Program-made: the position numbers and the translations under genes
Notes under the pieces: model-generated
Told to the model about the DNA's origin: nothing
Databases searched by the model: none
Seen by the model: only the letters and a program-made list of their open reading frames with translations
Shown: positions 18,541-25,975 of the stretch, in pieces
Numbering within the stretch: the stretch's first letter is position 1
Layout: every line of letters begins with the position of its first letter
NCBI GenBank assembly: GCA_018003015.1
Contig: JAGNEZ010000016.1
Location: 49,356-113,355 of the forward strand
Reading direction: 5' to 3'
Origin: Phycisphaerae bacterium
Lineage (GTDB): Bacteria > Planctomycetota > Phycisphaerae > UBA1845 > PWPN01
DNA: 64,000 nucleotides

Positions 18541-19371
18541 TCATGCCATCCGTCGCTTGACCCATCCGACGAGGCCGAGACCCAGCATGCCGAGTCCGAG
18601 GGCTGCCGGAGCAGGAACGGGGGCCAGGTAGATCTGATCCTGAGCCTTGTAGGCAACGTCGCCGACATGGCTCACCCAATTGCCCTGGCTGTCCTGGGTC
18701 ATTCGCCAGGTGTTGAGGACGCGCACATTGCCAATCGTCATCCAGTTCGCGGTGGTTGCCTCATTCACCCACGCCTGAGCAAGGGCCTGCTGTGTCGCGT
18801 TGAGCGTCACGTTCTGGAACGACTGCGTGAAATCAGCCCCGCCTTCTTGCTCCAGGGCCCAGATGACGCGCTGCAGCGCACCTGCAGTCTGGGCGCGATT
18901 CAGACCGTTGACCAGCGTGTTTGTGTAGGCGTATCCGTTGAGCACGCCCTTGGCGAACTGGGTGTACAGGTAGGCGGTCCGGGTATCCAGGTTGTCACCG
19001 TACAGCTTCCCACCGTTAATGGCATGTGAGCCCGAGCCTTCGGCGCCGACGACACCGGTCAACTCGTCGATGCTTGTCGTGCTCATCACGATATCCATCG
19101 GCGACTTGATGGTCTCACCGGCTTCGAGGCAGAATGACTGGAAGGACGGAGCGGTGCCCGCCTGATCCTTGACCGCGGAAGCGTAGGCACTGGTGTCGAG
19201 CGACAAGCCGGGTGCTATAGCGGCCTTACTGATGGTGAACTCACCACCGTTGCCGACGTACTTGCCGCTGACCCGGGTCCACACTGCTCGCCCGACGTAA
19301 ATATCCGCCGAGGCGACTGCGGCCGCCAAACCGAATGACAAGAAGACCATTGACCATTTGAGCTTGTTCAC
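18541..19371 (-). CDS. Thioester-domain-like surface protein 1 with VPAPA-type sorting tail
   Basis: A 276-residue protein starting at the GTG at 19371 (GGGGAGGAAGAAGCA just before it); the frame stays open upstream but without a signal peptide. Residues 1-22 are a signal peptide. FCLE (Cys81) and LQRVIW (Gln167) match the two motifs of thioester domains, in which Cys and Gln side chains form an internal thioester that bonds covalently to host or matrix amines. TAYLYTQF between them is shared with its two paralogues. The end (PVPAPAALG, hydrophobic span, KRRMA) is a PEP-CTERM variant for surface sorting. The thioester assignment is inferred from motifs only. Confidence 0.75.
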   Translation of the reverse strand: MNKLKWSMVFLSFGLAAAVASADIYVGRAVWTRVSGKYVGNGGEFTISKAAIAPGLSLDTSAYASAVKDQAGTAPSFQSFCLEAGETIKSPMDIVMSTTSIDELTGVVGAEGSGSHAINGGKLYGDNLDTRTAYLYTQFAKGVLNGYAYTNTLVNGLNRAQTAGALQRVIWALEQEGGADFTQSFQNVTLNATQQALAQAWVNEATTANWMTIGNVRVLNTWRMTQDSQGNWVSHVGDVAYKAQDQIYLAPVPAPAALGLGMLGLGLVGWVKRRMA

Positions 19372-19649
19372 TGCTTCTTCCTCCCCAGCGATTACTCGCT
19401 GCAAACCCGCGTATCGATGGTTTGCCGACACGCCTTGTTCACCAACCCACCCTTCCTGACGGGACAAGAGTCCCCGACGAAGGGACCTCCACACAATACG
19501 ACACCCGGGCCGGATTTCCGGCCGATGCCGGATGCCATCTCATCATTGTTTTTGCTGCGTCGACCGAACGGTCTGCTACCCCCCCGGGCAGGCGACCATG
19601 AGGTGTTCCGCGTCATCTGAACGCGGTCCCCCGCGACTCAACATGTGGG

Positions 19650-19678
19650 ATTGTACCCCCCACCGGTATCAGTTTCAA
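19650..19678 (-). promoter_or_regulatory. Sigma70-like promoter of TED-like gene 1
   Basis: On the minus strand TTGAAA (19673-19678) and TACAAT (19650-19655) are exactly 17 bases apart. The predicted leader to the GTG at 19371 is long (about 270 bases). Confidence 0.6.
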
Positions 19679-20050
19679 GATTCTAAAAGAAGTTTTATAA
19701 GGTCCTATACGCCATGTAGAAGTGCATTATCGGCCGGTCGCCGCGAGCCAGGCAACGAGGAGCAGCTACGTCGACCACGGCCTGGATCCTATCGGACCGA
19801 GGCCGGTCGCGCCCCATTGCTCGGTGTGGAGAAACGACCAGGTGGGCTCGGGTTATGGGCGGATAGGACCAAGGTGCCGGTTCGCGCGGGCACCGCCGGC
19901 CCCGCCGACGGGCTGGGCGATCGGGATCCCCGGAACTGCGTCAACGTGCTCTCCTGCTCGCCGAGCACGAGTTGTCGACCGGGGGGAGAACAAACGGAGC
20001 GACCGGGCGAAAAGCAACCACGGGCAGAGCACGCAGGCGGGTGGAAGAAG

Positions 20051-20089
20051 AACCACCCCGGCTGGCCCAGAAGACCCGCCGGGGTGGTT
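20051..20089 (-). terminator. 12-bp stem-loop after TED-like gene 2
   Basis: AACCACCCCGGC (20051-20062) and GCCGGGGTGGTT (20078-20089) are perfect reverse complements with a 15-base loop, about 180 bases after the stop. On the minus strand CTTCTTCC follows. Confidence 0.65.
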
Positions 20090-20269
20090 GTCACATCAAT
20101 CGGGAAACAGCAGATTGTGGGGTTGCGACGAAGAAGTCTCCGGTCTTGGGCGGTCCGCCTTGGTTTAATCCGTCGCGGCGGGCGGCGTGTTGCCGCCTGG
20201 CCCGACGATGGTCAAGCCCGCCCGGTCGTGAACGTCGAAGACTGTTCCGACACGCCCCTCTCAGGACAC

Positions 20270-20989
20270 TCAGGCCATCCGCCGCCTAACCCAGCCGACC
20301 AAGCCGAGGCCCAGCAGGCCGAGCGCAATCGCACCCGGAGCAGGAACGCAGACCAGCATGCTCTGGCGAAGATGCGTCCCATCCTGAGCGATCTTGTCGT
20401 AGTTGCTGCCCAGGTTGTCGACGTTGCCGTCGGCGGCGGTGTAGTAGAGGTTCATCACTTGAACCCGCGATCCGGCGTAGTCACCGCTGCCTACTGCTGC
20501 CAAGGCCGCTGCCTCCAGGGCTGCCGCCAGTCCGGACACCGAGCCGACTTCCTGCTCGATGTACCAGATAGCCGCCTGAAGAGCCTGCTCTGATGCCAGA
20601 TTACCATTGGTATACGTATAAGCGCCGTAGGTCCCTGCGAGCAGACCGTTGGCGAACTGCTCATAGAGCCAAGCCGTCCGCACGTCGAGCGGGTCAGGAT
20701 TCGGCCCGCCGCCGCCCAGCACCGCTTGGTTGCTCAGAGCGACTCGATAAATCCGCCCACTGCTGAAGTACTCGTTCTCTTCAAGGCAGAACGTCTTGAA
20801 GCTTGACCCGACAGGGCGCCCAAGAATCGGCGAACCCGGTTGAGCAGCCCAGCCGTTCGAGACCTGGGCGGCGAACGGTCCTTGTGATCCGTAAGGTGTA
20901 GTGACCTTGACGAACATGTCAGCCCACGCGCCCGAAGCGAGCAGGCCCACGATGGCCATGGCGGCCACAGCTTTAATCGTCGTTCTCAT
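20270..20989 (-). CDS. Thioester-domain-like surface protein 2 with VPAPGA sorting tail
   Basis: A 239-residue secreted protein with a GAGGAG ribosome site and a signal peptide ending at ASGAWA (about residue 23). FCLE (Cys68) and LQAAIW (Gln137) match the thioester-domain motif pair, and TAWLYEQF sits between them as in the paralogue at 18541. The C-terminus is VPAPGA, a hydrophobic span and RRRMA, nearly the same as in the other two members. It lies 152 bases after the PRGPP-tail gene at 21142 and is probably co-transcribed with it from the promoter at 21941-21969. Role: surface adhesion or matrix attachment, by inference from the motifs. Confidence 0.78.
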   Translation of the reverse strand: MRTTIKAVAAMAIVGLLASGAWADMFVKVTTPYGSQGPFAAQVSNGWAAQPGSPILGRPVGSSFKTFCLEENEYFSSGRIYRVALSNQAVLGGGGPNPDPLDVRTAWLYEQFANGLLAGTYGAYTYTNGNLASEQALQAAIWYIEQEVGSVSGLAAALEAAALAAVGSGDYAGSRVQVMNLYYTAADGNVDNLGSNYDKIAQDGTHLRQSMLVCVPAPGAIALGLLGLGLVGWVRRRMA

Positions 20990-21141
20990 CGTTCTTCTCC
21001 TCTCGATTCCTCATTCTCCCTGCTATGCCCGAGGGCGACAGGGATACAGTCGTTTCTTCCGGTTTTTCTAACAGGGTGCACGACCCGCGCACCAGTGGGC
21101 CCCATTGCATCCGTACGACGGTGCTTGGGAGAGAGAAACGT

Positions 21142-21831
21142 TCAGGGAATCGAAGGAGGGCCACGAGGGACACAAATCGGGGCAAGATGCTGCGAAACAA
21201 AGCGACTGGGAAGTACCCAGGCGATTGGCGGCCTTGGCTGGTGATCTCGGAACGACGCAGCGACGGCGTCCATCACGAAGGCTGGTAATGCACTCCACCT
21301 GCCATCTGAGGAAACGTCAACATCGCAGCCAACCGGGGAGAGGCCGTAGCACCAGGCAGGGAAACCTCCGAACTGCAAGCCTCGAGCGGCTCGCAAGCCT
21401 CGAAGACTTGCCAGACCTGCCAAGCCCGTCAGGGCGAGGGCCGAGCTACTCGGTGGCGGCGGCAATTCAAGGACGCCGCCATCGGGGATTCCGCTGTCGC
21501 CCGGGGCATTAAGTCCCTCGGCGGTGGCTGGCGGACCCAACTCATCGGGAGAGTGCCGTCCTTCGCCAGATTGGTTTTCAGGACCAGAGCGACTCGGTGA
21601 ACCGCCCGTCGAGAAGGCGTGACGCGAGATACGGGCCCACTCGGAGGGAATGAAAGGCCAACCGCGGGCGCTGGGCGCGGTCCCGTAAGCCGCCCCTCCC
21701 ACCTGGAGGGTCGAGGCCGGTGAAGCGTGAGCGGTCAGAGCGAGAGCGACGACCACGTCGGCCTGGACGGCGGCAGCCCCCCACGTGAGCGCGCAAACGC
21801 AAGCGAGACAGAGTGTCCTGGCTTCTTTCAC
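21142..21831 (-). CDS. Small secreted protein with PPPP-transmembrane-GGxxxW tail and PRGPP end (copy 1)
   Basis: A 229-residue protein read from the GTG at 21831, which has a GAGGG eight bases ahead and starts exactly at a signal peptide (KEARTLCLACVCALTWGAAA). The frame is open to 22122, but that part lacks a signal and any ribosome site. After a low-complexity Ser/Pro/Gly region comes ELPPPPSSS (about 122-130), a hydrophobic span (ALALTGLAGLASL), an Arg patch and QFGGFPAW. Unlike PEP-CTERM proteins it goes on for ~70 residues and ends CVPRGPPSIP. The gene at 23318 has the same plan. Function unknown; the pairing with TED-like genes suggests a shared surface role. Confidence 0.65.
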   Translation of the reverse strand: MKEARTLCLACVCALTWGAAAVQADVVVALALTAHASPASTLQVGGAAYGTAPSARGWPFIPSEWARISRHAFSTGGSPSRSGPENQSGEGRHSPDELGPPATAEGLNAPGDSGIPDGGVLELPPPPSSSALALTGLAGLASLRGLRAARGLQFGGFPAWCYGLSPVGCDVDVSSDGRWSALPAFVMDAVAASFRDHQPRPPIAWVLPSRFVSQHLAPICVPRGPPSIP

Positions 21832-21940
21832 CGCACCCTCAAACATCATCCACGGGAGCTTAGGCCTGCTCCCCTCCAAAGGTGTCGCGGAAAACCTGAG
21901 TCCGGTACAGAGCTCGGGTCGTGATCCTGCAACACATTTC

Positions 21941-21969
21941 ATTCTAGCAGACGCCGAACCGTCTGCCAA
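21941..21969 (-). promoter_or_regulatory. Sigma70-like promoter of the 21142/20270 unit
   Basis: On the minus strand TTGGCA (21964-21969) and TAGAAT (21941-21946) are exactly 17 bases apart, about 110 bases ahead of the GTG at 21831. Confidence 0.65.
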
Positions 21970-22203
21970 GCGCAAATTCAAGTTTCTCTGGCTTCGAGGT
22001 CGGCAAGCGATCCATTTGACCTCCAGGACTGGAGAAGACGATCTGCCGGGCCGCGGAAGACACTGCCGTCGGGGGTTGCTTCGGAAGTTATCCGGGCCCA
22101 CCAGTGCAACCATGACGTCCACAACACACTGCGCCGTAAGGGGTTGCAGAAGACCCAGGATCTTACGTTCCCGATCAGTGAGGTTTTATCGGGCGCAACA
22201 GAC

Positions 22204-22240
22204 GACCCATGCCCACGGGGCTACCCCGCAGGCACGGGTC
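22204..22240 (-). terminator. Stem-loop after TED-like gene 3
   Basis: On the minus strand GACCCGTGCC pairs with GGCATGGGTC (one G:U pair), and inside it GGGG pairs with CCCC. The structure lies about 200 bases after the stop of the TED-like gene and before the next promoter. Confidence 0.5.
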
Positions 22241-22439
22241 GGATTCTAGACGGGCCGGTAATAGCGCCAGCCTACGTTGGCCTCCCAAGTCCGGAGTTCC
22301 TGAGAGCGAGCCGGTTGCTGAGTCGCCGCCCGAGTCCTGCGGCTCCCTTCAGGCTCGTCGCTCATATTCCCCGGTTCTGCATCTCCCCTCGGCACTTGGG
22401 GGGAGCATTCGTCGTGGCACCCAGGCCTACGACATGTCC

Positions 22440-23147
22440 TCACGCCATCCGCCGTCGGGCCCAGGCAATCAAGCCGAGGCCACACACGCCGAGGGCGATG
22501 GCGCCCGGGGCGGGCACACAGATCAGATGGCTCTGCACGTCATCAGCATACCATTTCTTCGTCTGCCAATCCTGGTGGAGCCTCCAAAGGTTGAGGACCC
22601 AAGCACAACCCGTGGAGTTGCCAGTACCGGCCGCGGCGATCGCCGCGTTCTTCAACATCGCGTTGCCGGTCACACCCTCGCCCTCGAGCTCCCAAATCGT
22701 GTCGCGGATGTCAATGTTCGTGTAAGGCGAGGAAACGGTCCCTTTGCCGATGTTGCCCTTGATGAACTCGCAATAGATCCACCCTGCGGCGGCCGACAAT
22801 GGGTCACCTGAAGCCGTGGTCCCATTTGTGCCGGAGTAGGCAACACGATCGACGCTTGCATAGTATTTGTCGCCGGGATGGAAGGTCACACCTCCCTCGA
22901 CACAGAACGTCTTGAATGAAGTCGTGCCCCACCCGGGCAAACTGCCATCCACTACGGTCACCGGATAGGGAGGGGTGCTTGGACCCCCACCTATCGAGAC
23001 CTTGGCAACTGCCGTCAAATTGACGGTCACTCCCCCCGGTCCTGGCTGAGTCCATGTAAAGGGGATATCAGTCCAAGCGGCCACCGCCGGCGAGGCGAAG
23101 AGAGCCAAGCCGGCCAAAACGACCGCTGTCTTCAACAACCTTGTCAT
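22440..23147 (-). CDS. Thioester-domain-like surface protein 3, thioester Gln replaced by Arg
   Basis: A 235-residue secreted protein of the same family as those at 18541 and 20270: signal peptide (ends near AVAA, residue 24), FCVE (Cys82), GWIYCEF, and a tail of VPAPGA, hydrophobic span and RRRMA. At the second thioester motif it reads IRDTIW, with Arg148 where the paralogues have Gln, so an internal thioester could not form in the usual way; an extra Cys126 is present. GGAG lies about 9 bases before the ATG. It follows the PRGPP-tail gene at 23318 by 170 bases and is probably co-transcribed with it. Confidence 0.75.
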   Translation of the reverse strand: MTRLLKTAVVLAGLALFASPAVAAWTDIPFTWTQPGPGGVTVNLTAVAKVSIGGGPSTPPYPVTVVDGSLPGWGTTSFKTFCVEGGVTFHPGDKYYASVDRVAYSGTNGTTASGDPLSAAAGWIYCEFIKGNIGKGTVSSPYTNIDIRDTIWELEGEGVTGNAMLKNAAIAAAGTGNSTGCAWVLNLWRLHQDWQTKKWYADDVQSHLICVPAPGAIALGVCGLGLIAWARRRMA

Positions 23148-23317
23148 ATGAGGTCTCCATTTGACCCTTTCGGGTCATGTGGCCCACAACTGGTCGATGT
23201 GGAGCCACCTCTTGTGACTCTGCTGCAACACTCAAATCTACGAAAAGGGGAAATCGACACGTTGCCGTGAGAGCGAAGATCCAGCCCCTGCTGAGCACGG
23301 GCCGATCCGCCCCAGAG

Positions 23318-23950
23318 TCAGGCTGGAGGACCGCGCGGAAGGACCGACAGGACAGCGCATTGAGACGTGATGCGACAACCGAAATTCCAAACGACTCGAA
23401 CGCTTGGGCGCGCGGTCGTCAGGCATTGACTAGGTAACGCTCCCTGCAGCAGGATCCGAACGATCTGGGGTGTGTCCAGCGGACCATCCACGCTCTGCTG
23501 GAGAGACTGAACACTCAGCCATTCCGAGACGCCGCCGATGTGCCATTGCCGAGCGGAGCGGGCGACCTGCACCCCAGCCACGCCCAACAAGCCCGCGAGG
23601 GCCAGAGAGGCGCTGCCGGGAGGAGGCGGGGCTTCCCGTATGACTGAGCCCTGGCTGTCCTCCAGGCTGCCCAACTGCCCCCCCAGCCGAAGAGACTTGG
23701 CGACCTCTATAGGAGAACACGGAGAACCGCATAAGGCAGGGCTAGTCTGCAGGCGAACGAAGTCGAGGGCTCCGGCAGTGCCAAGCAGCGGCGAACTCGA
23801 GACTGAGGTTTCGTGGCGATTAGGGGCACTCGCAGGCGAAGCAGTGGCACGCTCGGAAGCGGCGCCACCTCGCGGGGCCATGTCGGCAATGGCCGTGCCA
23901 ACGGCCAATGCCAAGGCAAGCGGAACCGATATGTGGATAGATCGCTTCAT
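23318..23950 (-). CDS. Small secreted protein with PPPP-transmembrane-GGxxxW tail and PRGPP end (copy 2)
   Basis: A 210-residue protein starting at the ATG at 23950, where a signal peptide begins (KRSIHISVPLALALAVGTA). A GTG at 23974 is the alternative start. After a variable Ser/Ala-rich region come REAPPPPGS (about 106-113), a hydrophobic span (LALAGLLGVAGV), an Arg patch and HIGGVSEW, then ~65 more residues ending VLPRGPPA. It shares the plan and both end motifs with the protein at 21142 but little else. A strong promoter at 24062-24090 serves it, and the TED-like gene 3 follows. Function unknown. Confidence 0.65.
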   Translation of the reverse strand: MKRSIHISVPLALALAVGTAIADMAPRGGAASERATASPASAPNRHETSVSSSPLLGTAGALDFVRLQTSPALCGSPCSPIEVAKSLRLGGQLGSLEDSQGSVIREAPPPPGSASLALAGLLGVAGVQVARSARQWHIGGVSEWLSVQSLQQSVDGPLDTPQIVRILLQGALPSQCLTTARPSVRVVWNFGCRITSQCAVLSVLPRGPPA

Positions 23951-24412
23951 CGCCCGTCCACCTGGACGAAACACACCACGTCAGCCTTTTCCCCTCCTAC
24001 TACCACCCCGGCCCACTGCGGATGGCCCGCGGACCGATAACTACACCTTTCCCCGTACTGCAAGATAGTTGCTGTGTATGGACTTGTCAACTGAAAAAAG
24101 CGCATCTATCGAGAAAAGGGCGCCCAAGATGCGTCCCCAGTTTCGGGAATCGAGGCTGACGTTATTCCGTCAGGCCGCACAATGTCCCACTGTCAAGACA
24201 TCTGCGGGATGGATGGTCCCCTGATTCAGCGGTTCCTGATTTGGCTGCAACTTGTGCCCCTACAAAGGGTTTGGTCTCAGGAAGCTCGCTAAGAGGGCTG
24301 GTTTTGCCGGGGAGACTGCTGTCTCTGCTCCCCACAATCAACTGACTCACGAAAACAAGTACACCACCCCCACAACCGTGGTCGATAAATCGCTAGACGC
24401 GAGGGACCACGG
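23951..24412. other. Divergent intergenic region
   Basis: A 462-base space between the minus-strand surface-protein genes and the plus-strand EPS export gene. It holds the promoter at 24062-24090 for the minus side. No clear promoter for the plus side was found. Confidence 0.6.
24062..24090 (-). promoter_or_regulatory. Sigma70-like promoter of the 23318/22440 unit
   Basis: On the minus strand a consensus TTGACA (24085-24090) and TATCTT (24062-24067) are exactly 17 bases apart, about 110 bases ahead of the ATG at 23950. Confidence 0.7.
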
Positions 24413-25750
24413 ATGGAATCCCTTTGCACATCGGGGCTTAGATGGATGGGTGGACTCATGCGTAGGTTGCAACGGTCGGCGATGTGGGTGGCGCGAAGAC
24501 GGACCCCAGGGACTTGGCAGTACCTCGGGAGGGCCTGCGGTGAACTGAGCGCCTTGTCTGCCATGATCGTCTTTGGGCTGGCGTGCGTAGTGAACTCAGG
24601 CTGCCATGATGACCGGATCAGCGTCCACGAGTTCCTGGCCATGGAACAGGCACAGCCCGGCACGCAGGCCATTTCCGCTTCTGAACAGGCCATCGCTGCC
24701 AGCCAGCCGGCCAAGCCGGTGACGATACCAGGTCTGGAGCCCTGGGCCACTGGACCCTACACGGTGGGGCCGGATGACGTGTTGGCCATCACGGTGGCCG
24801 GTCTCGAGGCGGCCAGTCTCCCTCCGGCTTATCAGACCCGGGTTAACCAACAGGGCCAGATCAGGCTCCCGTCGATCGGTGCTGTCCCGGTGGCCGGTTT
24901 GACGCTTGACCAACTCGAAGCCCGCATACTGGAGAAGTACGCAGGCAAGATCCGCGACGCAGAGACGCAGATCACAGTTACGGCCGAGGTCAAGGTCTAC
25001 GGCCCGATCAGCGTCACCGTATTTGGAGACCTTTACCGGGCGAGCAACGCGCAGTTCCAGCAAGTGGAGCTGCGTCATGACCGAGCCAGTGTTTTGCAGG
25101 CGATTCAGAGTGCCGGCGGCTTCCAGGAGTTTGGGGGGCGCGTCACGCTGATTCCGGCCAGGAACCCTGGTCAGCCGGTCCTGTTTGACCTCAGCAACCG
25201 AGCGGACCTGGTGCGAGCGGCGAAGCCTGGCACGATAGACCAAGCTGACCTGCTGATCGTCGACAACCGGCCGAACCAAGCGATCTACGTATACGGTCTC
25301 GTGAACATCCCGGGGCCGATCGCGATGCCGCGGGGCGCGACCATGTCCGTTCTTCAGACGATCGGTGCGGCCGGTGGTCCGCCGCTGGCGTTTGAGCCCA
25401 GGGAGGCCACGCTCATGCGCCGGAAATCTGCCGGCGAGGTCGTGCGGGTCAAGCTCAATCTCGACAAGATCAAGGAAGGCAAGGACCCGGACATCGCCTT
25501 GGCGGCGGGCGACGTTCTCGTCGTACCGCACAACGCGGCGACCCGTATCGAGGAGTACATCAACCGCGCGTTCCAGCCGAGAATTGGGGTGGGCATCGAC
25601 ACGACGTACAATCCGTGGACGCTGTACTATCTGAGGAAGAGCGCCGAAATCGGCGGGCAAAACGGCAACTACTTCAACTCGTTAACCAACCTGCTGCAAA
25701 CCGGCGCCATCACGCCGTTGCCGACGGGAACGACGACGGCTGTGCCATAG
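24413..25750 (+). CDS. Polysaccharide export protein (Wza/EpsE-like, SLBB domains)
   Basis: A 445-residue outer-membrane-type export protein. GAGGG sits 8 bases before the ATG. An N-terminal hydrophobic span ends in NSGC, a lipobox-like site. The Poly_export domain begins at PYTVGPDDVLAITVAG (about residue 113) with QGQIRLPSIGAVPVAGLTLD. It is followed by SLBB-like repeats (ISVTVFGDLYRASNAQF, QAIYVYGLVNIPGPI) and GDVLVVPHN. These proteins form the outer pore through which exopolysaccharide leaves the cell. The Wzc-like partner and a PrsT-like TPR gene lie beyond the NRPS gene, so the NRPS splits or joins an EPS locus. Confidence 0.9.
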   Translation: MESLCTSGLRWMGGLMRRLQRSAMWVARRRTPGTWQYLGRACGELSALSAMIVFGLACVVNSGCHDDRISVHEFLAMEQAQPGTQAISASEQAIAASQPAKPVTIPGLEPWATGPYTVGPDDVLAITVAGLEAASLPPAYQTRVNQQGQIRLPSIGAVPVAGLTLDQLEARILEKYAGKIRDAETQITVTAEVKVYGPISVTVFGDLYRASNAQFQQVELRHDRASVLQAIQSAGGFQEFGGRVTLIPARNPGQPVLFDLSNRADLVRAAKPGTIDQADLLIVDNRPNQAIYVYGLVNIPGPIAMPRGATMSVLQTIGAAGGPPLAFEPREATLMRRKSAGEVVRVKLNLDKIKEGKDPDIALAAGDVLVVPHNAATRIEEYINRAFQPRIGVGIDTTYNPWTLYYLRKSAEIGGQNGNYFNSLTNLLQTGAITPLPTGTTTAVP

Positions 25751-25975
25751 CCCCGGGCGGTGTTGTTGCACCCGCTTAAAGGCACAATGCTCTGCCTTCA
25801 GGTGCAGATCCTGCGGAAGAGACGACCCGTCTTGGATAATGGGTGTGCTTATTCCGACGGGCCGGATCGGCGTGAGGTCCCGCTCGCGATAGCCTGACTT
25901 GCCCACTGGGGGGAGTCGTTCGCGGAGAGGTGAGGGTCCTATGATCGCGTATTCTCGATTGGGATCGGAAGACGC

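Larger units (their letters stand above)
19372..20269. other. Long intergenic region with promoter and terminator
   Basis: An 898-base space between two minus-strand genes. It holds the hairpin ending the unit above (20051-20089) and the promoter of the next (19650-19678), leaving a leader of roughly 270 bases. The open frames here have atypical composition and no recognisable domains, so no gene is called. Confidence 0.6.
21832..22439. other. Intergenic region with promoter and terminator
   Basis: A 608-base space between TED-like gene 3 and the PRGPP-tail gene, both minus strand. It holds the hairpin at 22204-22240 and the promoter at 21941-21969. No gene is supported. Confidence 0.6.

Noticed and set aside
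19532..20593. Plus-strand ORF across the intergenic region and into the TED-like gene
   Set aside because: Arg/Pro/Gly-rich low-quality translation, no domain, antisense to a real gene at its 3' end.
21832..22122. N-terminal extension of the PRGPP-tail protein at 21142
   Set aside because: The GTG at 21831 has a proper ribosome site and begins exactly at a signal peptide, while the extension crosses the promoter at 21941-21969.
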